Below are positions 17,950 to 24,124 of a stretch of 50,696 nucleotides of DNA, piece by piece. Under the pieces are notes generated by a model that was given only the letters and a program-made list of their open reading frames with translations, did not search any database and was not told the DNA's origin. The position numbers and the translations under genes are program-made. This DNA comes from Bacillus sp. (in: firmicutes). GTDB taxonomy: Bacteria; Bacillota; Clostridia; Lachnospirales; Lachnospiraceae. The stretch lies in assembly GCA_023666125.1 (NCBI GenBank), contig JAMPCN010000001.1, forward strand, positions 141,030 to 191,725. Reading direction: 5' to 3'. The stretch's first letter is position 1, and each line of letters starts with the position of its first letter.

Positions 17950-18672
17950 ATGAAAGAGAAGACAACGCAGGTAAAAATATGCGGCCTGACAAGGCAGGAG
18001 GAAGTAAAATGGATATTGGAAGAAAAGGCGGATTATTTCGGTATCGTCTTATTTTTCCCGAAAAGCAGGCGCAATAACAGCATAGAGAACGCAGGAAAGT
18101 TACTTGCCGTCTGTCAGGCGGAATGCGAAAAGAGGCGGCGGGAGGATGAAAACTTTGCCGCGCCTGTCTCGGTGGCGGTTACGGTCTCACCGACGCCCGA
18201 ACAGATAAGACAGATAGAAAGCGTCGGATTCAATATGATACAGATTCATGGGGAGCTGCCCGGAGAGACGCTGGACGCGGTTTCCATTCCGGTTATCAGG
18301 GCTTTTACCGCGGCAGAGATGGACGCCTGCCATCAATATGACGGCTGCCCGAAAATAGCGGCGTATTTATTCGACGCGCAAAGCCCCGGCAGCGGAACGG
18401 CATTTGACTGGACTCTGTTGTCCGCTTTGTTGGAAAAGACCGCTTCGGCTGAAAACGCGGCCGGAGGCAGCGGGAATTTTGGTAAGAAAATGATATTTCT
18501 CGCGGGCGGGCTAAATGGCGGCAATGTCAAAGAGGCAGTGCAGAAAATACATCCCGACGCCGTGGACGTATCGAGCGGCGTGGAAAGGAACGATGTTACG
18601 GCTGACGGCACAGTGATGAAAGATAGAGAAAAAATAAGAGAATTTATCAGAAAGGTAAGAGAAGATGAGTGA
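17950..18672 (+). CDS. trpF: Phosphoribosylanthranilate isomerase
   Basis: A 240-residue isomerase acting just before TrpC. KICGLTR at 8-14 holds the catalytic Cys; the catalytic Asp is in [16 protein letters not shown], and [10 protein letters not shown] plus VDVSSGVER form the phosphate site. It is about 30-40 residues longer than typical TrpF. The extra lies in two charged or small-residue inserts: around 55-70 ([16 protein letters not shown]) and around 163-177 ([15 protein letters not shown]). Neither breaks a motif. It is 32 nt after trpC and overlaps trpB by 8 nt. Confidence 0.94.
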   Translation: MKEKTTQVKICGLTRQEEVKWILEEKADYFGIVLFFPKSRRNNSIENAGKLLAVCQAECEKRRREDENFAAPVSVAVTVSPTPEQIRQIESVGFNMIQIHGELPGETLDAVSIPVIRAFTAAEMDACHQYDGCPKIAAYLFDAQSPGSGTAFDWTLLSALLEKTASAENAAGGSGNFGKKMIFLAGGLNGGNVKEAVQKIHPDAVDVSSGVERNDVTADGTVMKDREKIREFIRKVREDE

Positions 18673-19849
18673 TAAATATTATGGCGCATTCGGCGGACAG
18701 TATGTGGCCGAGACATTGATGAACACATTGGCGGAGTTGGAGAAAGCGTTTGAAGAGGCGATTCAGGATGACAAGTTCTGGGAAGAGTATCATTATTATC
18801 TGAGAGAATATGTGGGAAGGGAGACGCCGCTTTACTATGCCGCGCGCTTATCCGAAAAATACGGCACGAAGATATACCTAAAACGTGAGGATTTAAACCA
18901 TACCGGCGCGCATAAAATCAATAACGTTATCGGACAGATTCTGCTGGCGAAGCGCATGGGCAAGACCAAGGTTATCGCGGAGACGGGCGCGGGACAGCAC
19001 GGCGTGGCGACGGCTACCGGAGCGGCGCTTTTCGGCATGGAATGTAAAGTCTATATGGGTTCTGAAGATATCGAGAGACAGCATCTTAATGTGATGCGTA
19101 TGGAGATGCTCGGCGCGAAAGTTATCAGCGTGGAATCCGGCAGCAATACGTTAAAGGACGCGACGAACGAGGCAATCCGCACATGGGCGAAAGAAGCGGA
19201 GGATACATTTTATATTATTGGTTCCGCGGTGGGGCCGCATCCCTATCCTAAGATGGTAAAAGAGTTCCAGAGATGTATCAGCGCGGAAACGAAAAAGCAG
19301 TTTTTGGAAAAAGAGGGCAGACTGCCGGAAGTAGTGATGGCTTGCGTGGGCGGCGGCTCTAACGCTATCGGTATGTTCGCGGATTTTATAGAGGAAAAAG
19401 ACGTGGAACTGATTGGCGTAGAGGCTGCGGGTATGGGCATTGAGACAGGGAAACACGCTTCCGCAATGGCGCTTGGAAAGCCCGGTACGCTGCATGGTAT
19501 GCGCTCTTATCTGTTACAGGATGAGGACGGCAACGTGCAGCTTGCGCATTCCATTTCGGCGGGGCTTGATTATCCCGGCGTCGGACCGGAACATGCCTAT
19601 TTAAAAGACAGCGGCAGGGCAAAATATGTGTCGATTACTGATGACGAGGCGATGGCGGCGCTTAGGGAGCTTTGCAGGATGGAGGGCATTATTCCGGCAA
19701 TCGAAAGCGCACATGCGCTTGCCTATGCGTTTAAAAAGGCGAAAGACATGACAAAAGACCAGGCGATTGTGCTGTGTCTGTCGGGACGGGGAGATAAGGA
19801 CGTCCATACGATAGAATCCTATTTTAGCGGAAAAGGATATTTGAATTAG
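18665..19849 (+). CDS. trpB: Tryptophan synthase beta subunit
   Basis: A 394-residue PLP enzyme condensing indole with serine. The cofactor lysine is K84 in [22 protein letters not shown] follows, and [10 protein letters not shown] binds the PLP phosphate. GRGDKDVHT near the end is standard. It is the TrpB1 type that pairs with TrpA, whose gene follows. The start overlaps the end of trpF by 8 nt with a ribosome site inside trpF. Confidence 0.97.
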   Translation: MSDKYYGAFGGQYVAETLMNTLAELEKAFEEAIQDDKFWEEYHYYLREYVGRETPLYYAARLSEKYGTKIYLKREDLNHTGAHKINNVIGQILLAKRMGKTKVIAETGAGQHGVATATGAALFGMECKVYMGSEDIERQHLNVMRMEMLGAKVISVESGSNTLKDATNEAIRTWAKEAEDTFYIIGSAVGPHPYPKMVKEFQRCISAETKKQFLEKEGRLPEVVMACVGGGSNAIGMFADFIEEKDVELIGVEAAGMGIETGKHASAMALGKPGTLHGMRSYLLQDEDGNVQLAHSISAGLDYPGVGPEHAYLKDSGRAKYVSITDDEAMAALRELCRMEGIIPAIESAHALAYAFKKAKDMTKDQAIVLCLSGRGDKDVHTIESYFSGKGYLN

Positions 19850-19860
19850 CAAAAAGGAAA

Positions 19861-19879
19861 GGCATAGTAAGCGTATGCC
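19861..19879 (+). other. Small intercistronic hairpin between trpB and trpA
   Basis: GGCATA (19861-19866) can pair with TATGCC (19874-19879) across a 7-nt loop. There is no T-run, so it is not a terminator; it may slow RNA decay or tune trpA translation. This is the only sizeable gap (64 nt) in the trp genes. Confidence 0.35.
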
Positions 19880-19913
19880 AAACTCGCAGGTTGAGTAAGA
19901 ATGGGAGATTAAG

Positions 19914-20711
19914 ATGAACAGAATAGAGGAAAAATTAGGGCAATTACAACAAAAAGGCGAAAAAGCATTTGTTACTTATATTACGGCGGGGCTTCCCGAC
20001 ATGGATGGCTGTGCTGCATTAATAAAGGCGCAGGAGGAAGCGGGATTGGATATTCTGGAACTGGGTATTCCTTTTTCAGACCCGGTAGCGGACGGCCCGG
20101 TGATTCAGGCGGCGTCCTATAAGTCAATTCAGCAGGGAACGAACCTTGCAAAGGTATTTACCATGCTGGAGCGTGTCCGTATGGACGGCTGTAAGCTGCC
20201 GATTGTCTTTATGATGTATTATAATACCATTTTATATTATGGACTGGAAGAATTTGCCCAAAAATGCGCACAGACGGGCGTGGACGGACTGATTGTGCCG
20301 GATTTGCCGTATGAGGAGCAGGAACCGTTACAGCAGGTTTTACATAAGACGCAGGATGCGCCGCTTTTATTGCAGCTTGTGACGCCGGTTTCCAAACAGA
20401 GAATACCGATGTTATTGGAACATGCGAGAGGATTTGTCTACTGCGTTTCTTCCATGGGCGTGACAGGACAGGCGGCGGATTTCCACAAGGATGTCGTTGC
20501 TTATTTGCAGGAAGTAAAAAATGTCTCAAAAATTCCCGTGATGATGGGATTCGGCATCCGCACCGCAGCGGACGTAACGCCGATGAAAGATATTATCGAC
20601 GGGTGTATTGTCGGCTCGCATTTTATTAAATTAATGGAAGAAAATCATTATAATCTTGATAAGGCGAAAGAGTATATAGAGACGTTTAAAAAAGAATTAG
20701 GAAAGATATGA
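19914..20711 (+). CDS. trpA: Tryptophan synthase alpha subunit
   Basis: A 265-residue TIM-barrel subunit that cleaves indole-3-glycerol phosphate and passes indole to TrpB. Catalytic E49 (ILELGIPFSDP) and D60 (VADGPVIQ) are present, followed by GVDGLIVPDLPYEE and the phosphate-binding GFGIRTAADV. A GGGAG site precedes the ATG. It is last in the run, followed at once by a strong terminator. Confidence 0.96.
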   Translation: MNRIEEKLGQLQQKGEKAFVTYITAGLPDMDGCAALIKAQEEAGLDILELGIPFSDPVADGPVIQAASYKSIQQGTNLAKVFTMLERVRMDGCKLPIVFMMYYNTILYYGLEEFAQKCAQTGVDGLIVPDLPYEEQEPLQQVLHKTQDAPLLLQLVTPVSKQRIPMLLEHARGFVYCVSSMGVTGQAADFHKDVVAYLQEVKNVSKIPVMMGFGIRTAADVTPMKDIIDGCIVGSHFIKLMEENHYNLDKAKEYIETFKKELGKI

Positions 20712-20743
20712 TAAGGACTGCGCAGCATAAAATAAGACACTTA

Positions 20744-20782
20744 AAAAGGTATCTCGGAAATACCAAGATACCTTTTGTTTTT
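20744..20782 (+). terminator. Strong intrinsic terminator after trpA
   Basis: AAAAGGTATCT (20744-20754) and AGATACCTTTT (20766-20776) form a perfect 11-bp stem with an 11-nt loop, followed by GTTTTT. The A-run and T-run symmetry lets it work on both strands, so it could also end the small minus-strand ORF at 20794-21021. Confidence 0.88.
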
Positions 20783-20793
20783 GCATCGGCGGG

Positions 20794-21021
20794 CTAACAA
20801 TATTCCCGCATGTTAATAAAGTTGCAGTAAGGAAGTGCATTTTTGGTATATCCGTTTGTGTAGATGTTGATATCTTTCTGCTGCTCCCTTTCACATGCTT
20901 CGTCGAGTATCTCTGCAAAAAATTTCTTTGCCAGCGTACCGGACTGCTCCTGTTTGGACCGGTGCTTTTGGTCTTCAGAAGAAAGTTTCTTCGGACGCGG
21001 TATCACCGTGACCGCTTGCAC
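20794..21021 (-). CDS. Small hypothetical protein, possibly degraded at its 5' end
   Basis: A 75-residue frame with a GTG start and no ribosome site beside it. The C-terminal half (LAKKFFAEILDEACEREQQ, then YTNGYTKNALPYCNFINMREY) reads like a real protein, and the stop sits against the bidirectional terminator. A clear GGAGGG lies about 35 nt upstream, but the ATG best placed for it (near 21043) is in another frame that stops after 11 codons. The sensible frame itself stays open upstream to a TAA near 21070. Either translation starts at GTG with poor efficiency, or a frameshift has cut off the original start. I do not recognise the family. This is the only coding candidate in the 486 bases between trpA and the WYL gene. 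Confidence 0.45.
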   Translation of the reverse strand: MQAVTVIPRPKKLSSEDQKHRSKQEQSGTLAKKFFAEILDEACEREQQKDINIYTNGYTKNALPYCNFINMREYC

Positions 21022-21150
21022 TTTATAAAGCGTTTCATATCCGTATGCGTCTTTTCCCTCCTTGGAATACTTTTAACATAAGGACAGCGTTCTGTCCGTT
21101 GTTTGTTCTATTTTATATATCGGCAAAAATGAGAAATATTATAGGGTTTT

Positions 21151-21178
21151 TTGAAAAATTTTAGTAAAAATATACAAT
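21151..21178 (+). promoter_or_regulatory. Promoter for the WYL regulator gene
   Basis: TTGAAA (21151-21156), a 16-nt spacer and TACAAT (21173-21178) lie 20 nt before the start codon, giving a very short leader. The AT-rich tract upstream may act as an UP element. Confidence 0.6.
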
Positions 21179-21197
21179 TATGCAGGAGGCTTTTGAT

Positions 21198-22118
21198 ATG
21201 AAAGTGGATAGAATACTGGAAATTATAATTTATTTAATCAACCATGACAATGTTCCGGCAAGTTATTTGGCAGAGCGTTTTCATGTATCCGTTAGGACGA
21301 TACAGCGGGATATGGTCAGTATTTCGTCGATTGGCATACCTGTTTATGCAGAAAGCGGGAAATATGGGGGATATTCCATTTTGCCAATTTACAAAATAAA
21401 AAACAGCGATATCAGGAACGATGAACAGCAGATGATTATAAAAGCGCTGGAAAGTCTGGCAACTTCCTATACAAGTGATACTTTAAAAGCTTTGATTGAA
21501 AAATACAATGCCATCATAGAAAAAGAGGGCGGGCAAAAAGTATTTTGGGATTTTGGTGTAACAAGGGAAAATAATCATGTACAAAACATGAATCAGATGT
21601 TAGAACAGGCTATTGTAAAAAGAAAGCATGTCGCATTTCACTATCGGAATGCGGATGGGAAAGAATCGAAGCAATATATAGAGCCATTGGCGATACATTA
21701 CAAATGGTACGCCTGGTATCTGTTTTCCTATTCTCCTGAAAAGAAACAATATAGGACATTTAAAACTGCCCGGATACAGGATTTGCATATCACCGATACG
21801 GTTTCCGTTATGGAGCATGGGGATATTGAAAAACTGATGAAAGATTCCGAACAGAAATATTATCAGACCTGTATTCATATTGAAGTACAGTTTGACAACG
21901 AGCATACAAACCTGATGGCGGAATATTTTCCCGATTGTCCGGCGGAAAAACTGACAGAAACCGTAAGCCGCATTTTTATTGACGTTCCGGCGAAAGAAAG
22001 ATTGTGGAAGGCATTGCTGCTTAGCTTTGGAGATAAAGTTAAGATAATAGAACCCGAGGAATATAAAACAGAGCTGATTGAAACGGCAAAAAAATTTTTA
22101 TCTAATTACGACATATAG
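21198..22118 (+). CDS. HTH/WYL-domain transcriptional regulator
   Basis: A 306-residue regulator. Residues 1-65 form a winged helix (ASYLAERFHVSVRTIQRDMVSIS, then GGYS), and about 130-300 the WYL domain (VAFHYRNADGKESKQYIEPLAIHYKWYAWYLFSYSPEK). The C-terminal WCX-like part follows. WYL regulators bind nucleic acid or nucleotide-type ligands and often act in DNA-damage or defence settings. AGGAGG (21184-21189) fixes the start at 21198; the ATG six codons earlier overlaps the promoter. A DinB-like gene follows 60 nt later and may be its target. Confidence 0.9.
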   Translation: MKVDRILEIIIYLINHDNVPASYLAERFHVSVRTIQRDMVSISSIGIPVYAESGKYGGYSILPIYKIKNSDIRNDEQQMIIKALESLATSYTSDTLKALIEKYNAIIEKEGGQKVFWDFGVTRENNHVQNMNQMLEQAIVKRKHVAFHYRNADGKESKQYIEPLAIHYKWYAWYLFSYSPEKKQYRTFKTARIQDLHITDTVSVMEHGDIEKLMKDSEQKYYQTCIHIEVQFDNEHTNLMAEYFPDCPAEKLTETVSRIFIDVPAKERLWKALLLSFGDKVKIIEPEEYKTELIETAKKFLSNYDI

Positions 22119-22178
22119 ATGTCGCGGATATTGTGTATCATATCATAAAATACTAATATGGGAAAGGAATTAGATTTT

Positions 22179-22892
22179 ATGAAAAAAGAAGAATTAGTGA
22201 TGCCAATCAGAGAAAAACAGAATGAATTGAAAAAGGCTTTAAAGGGAACGGATATTGAAAATATAAGAAAATTGACATTGGAAGTCCATGCTATGGTACA
22301 CCCTGCCGAAATATCCGGAGGATGTGAAAAAACGATAGCAGATTATGTTTTAGAGTATATGCTGCAGGGAAATCAAAACGCGATAGTACCCAGAGAAAAT
22401 GGTTATGTGGATTTGCATTATGCAGGAACAAGAAAAGTTCCTATGTGTTGGCAGTTCTGGCATACATACCGCATTGAAGATATGGTAAGCAATATGTTAA
22501 TGGTAAATCAAAATCAGATTTTTAACACAAAGTGGCAGAAAAAAATCGGCGCTTCCATTACAGATACCGGAAATGCACTGGAATTTGATGAAGCAGTAGA
22601 ATTTGGAAAAAAGATAAATATTCTTGCGCTTCGTGATTATATGATTACAGTAGGAAAAAATACGCGCAGCATATTGGAAAGTTTAACATTGAAGCAGATA
22701 CAATCTATGGTTCCTGAAGAATGGGTCATGCGAATATTGGAAGAGGGCGGAGTGACTACGGATTTCCGTTCGGTGTGGTTATTAGTATTTTGGGGAAGGC
22801 TGACAAGGGGAGGTATGATTTTAACGCCCATGACAAACCATCATATGATGCACTTGCCGCCCTGCCTGAATCATTTGCCGATTTTGGACTAA
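22179..22892 (+). CDS. DinB/YfiT superfamily protein
   Basis: A 237-residue four-helix-bundle protein of the DinB superfamily, a group of metal-dependent, often thiol-linked enzymes and damage-induced proteins of mostly unknown reaction. Supporting segments are VHAMVHPAEISG, KVPMCWQFWHTYRIEDMVSNMLM (metal-type His), TDTGNAL and, near the end, MILTPMTNHHMMHL with further histidines. The start at 22179 fits AAAGGAA; the ATG at 22158 has no site. An overlapping frame (22721-22906) also looks protein-like at its end, but the conserved P-x-T-x-H-x-x-x-H pattern is in this frame. It follows the WYL regulator and may form an operon with it. Confidence 0.75.
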   Translation: MKKEELVMPIREKQNELKKALKGTDIENIRKLTLEVHAMVHPAEISGGCEKTIADYVLEYMLQGNQNAIVPRENGYVDLHYAGTRKVPMCWQFWHTYRIEDMVSNMLMVNQNQIFNTKWQKKIGASITDTGNALEFDEAVEFGKKINILALRDYMITVGKNTRSILESLTLKQIQSMVPEEWVMRILEEGGVTTDFRSVWLLVFWGRLTRGGMILTPMTNHHMMHLPPCLNHLPILD

Positions 22893-22939
22893 TAAGCAGA
22901 TTATGATACAGCTACCATTAGAAGTTTTCAATTCTGGTT

Positions 22940-22968
22940 TTGTACATTCATTAAAAACAGGTTATAAT
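22940..22968 (+). promoter_or_regulatory. Promoter for the HD-domain gene
   Basis: TTGTAC (22940-22945) and TATAAT (22963-22968) are spaced by 17 nt, 40 nt before the start at 23008. This separates the HD gene from the DinB unit and rules against the longer frame beginning at 22903. Confidence 0.65.
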
Positions 22969-23007
22969 TGGATGAACAAATCAGACTATGAAGAAAGGAT
23001 GTACACC

Positions 23008-23601
23008 ATGGACAAGGAACGGCTAAAGAAACAAATTGATTTTATTTTAGAAGCGGATAAAGAAAAAAATATTCTTCGCCAGACACATCTGAGTGGAAAC
23101 GGAAGGCGTGAAAATGACGCAGAACATGCCTGGCATATGGCAATTATGGTTTATTTGTTAAAAGAGTATGCCAATGAAGAGTTTGATGTAGCCAAAGCAA
23201 TGATGATGGCTTTAATTCATGATATTGTAGAGATTGATGCGGGTGATACCTATGCCTATGATGTAAAAGGACGGGAAACTAAAAAAATGCGGGAAGAACA
23301 GGCGGCGGAACGCATTTATGGCTTATTGCCGGATAATCAGGGAGAAGAATTGAAAAGTCTGTTTCAGGAATATGAAGCGTCTGAAACGCCGGAAGCAAGA
23401 TTTGTCCGTGTAATGGATAATTTTCAGCCGTTACTTTTGAATCACTCCAACAATGGCAGAGACTGGCGGGAACATGAAATTAGAAAAAGCCAGGTAATGA
23501 AAAGACATATGAGTACTAAACTGGGTTCAAATATAATCTGGGAGTACGCAGAGAAAATAATTGAAGAGCATGTCAGAAAGGGTAATCTCAAAGACGATTG
23601 A
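23008..23601 (+). CDS. HD-domain phosphohydrolase (YfbR-like)
   Basis: A 197-residue cytoplasmic HD protein resembling 5'-deoxynucleotidases of the YfbR type. Metal-site residues are H40 (NDAEHAWHM), H71-D72 (LIHDIVEIDAGD) with E75 and D77 close by, and a late Asp in RFVRVMDNFQP. It would remove phosphate from a (deoxy)nucleoside monophosphate or related substrate; the exact one cannot be read. The start at 23008 follows AAAGGA and the promoter at 22940-22968. Length is normal for the family. Nothing visible ties it to the neighbouring BlaI system. Confidence 0.85.
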   Translation: MDKERLKKQIDFILEADKEKNILRQTHLSGNGRRENDAEHAWHMAIMVYLLKEYANEEFDVAKAMMMALIHDIVEIDAGDTYAYDVKGRETKKMREEQAAERIYGLLPDNQGEELKSLFQEYEASETPEARFVRVMDNFQPLLLNHSNNGRDWREHEIRKSQVMKRHMSTKLGSNIIWEYAEKIIEEHVRKGNLKDD

Positions 23602-23645
23602 GTGAAACTTAATTGATGCGCGGCGGTATAATTTTTTTGCAAATA

Positions 23646-23710
23646 AGGTTGACAGATGACTACCTAACTGCTATACTAATAGTTAGCAATGGGTAGTCAT
23701 TTGTCAACCT
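23646..23710 (+). promoter_or_regulatory. BlaI-family promoter-operator with 19-bp inverted repeat
   Basis: A consensus promoter, TTGACA (23649-23654), 17 nt, TATACT (23672-23677), sits inside a large dyad. AGGTTGACAGATGACTACC (23646-23664) is matched by its reverse complement at 23692-23710 with one mismatch, so the left arm covers the -35 and the right arm the first transcribed bases. A second dyad, CTAACT (23664-23669) and AGTTAG (23681-23686), flanks the -10. Binding of the downstream BlaI-type protein as paired dimers would block the promoter; this is inference from position. Confidence 0.75.
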
Positions 23711-23749
23711 TTTGTGTTGTGCAAATATGATAGACAAAAGGAGGAAACG

Positions 23750-24124
23750 ATGATAAAACTTTCGGAAGCGGAATGGAAGGTAATGAATCTGTTATGGGAG
23801 AGCGCGCCGCAGACAATGACGCAGATAACGGCTCATTTTAAGGATACGACGGGATGGACGAAGCATACCGTTATGACTTTTTTGCGACGGATGGAGGAAA
23901 AGGGCGCAATCCACTATGAAGAGGGGGAACGCGCCAAGCTGTACTATCCTGATGTCGAAAAGACAGAGGCGGTACTGCAGGAGACGGAGGAATTTTTGGA
24001 CAAGGTATTTGACGGGCGTTTGGGATTGATGCTAAATACCATGGTAGAAAAAAAGGCGTTGTCCAAAGAAGAGATTAGCGAACTTTATGATATTTTGAAA
24101 AAGGCGGAGGAGGACGGGCTATGA
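23750..24124 (+). CDS. BlaI/MecI/CopY-family transcriptional repressor
   Basis: A 124-residue repressor. LSEAEWKVMNLLWESAPQTMTQI starts the winged helix, TTGWTKHTVMTFLRRMEEKGAIHYEEGERAKLYYP gives the recognition helix and wing, and the C-terminal helices (residues 75-124) form the dimer part. In beta-lactamase systems such repressors are inactivated by a membrane M56 protease, and such a gene follows here with a 4-nt overlap (ATGA). AGGAGG precedes the ATG at 23750; the upstream ATG at 23714 lacks a site. Confidence 0.93.
   Translation: MIKLSEAEWKVMNLLWESAPQTMTQITAHFKDTTGWTKHTVMTFLRRMEEKGAIHYEEGERAKLYYPDVEKTEAVLQETEEFLDKVFDGRLGLMLNTMVEKKALSKEEISELYDILKKAEEDGL

Noticed and set aside
22721-22906. 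Overlapping frame at the end of the DinB-like gene, first thought to mark a frameshift
   Set aside because: Its tail reads like protein, but the family pattern of Pro, Thr and spaced His lies in the main frame, which runs on without a break.
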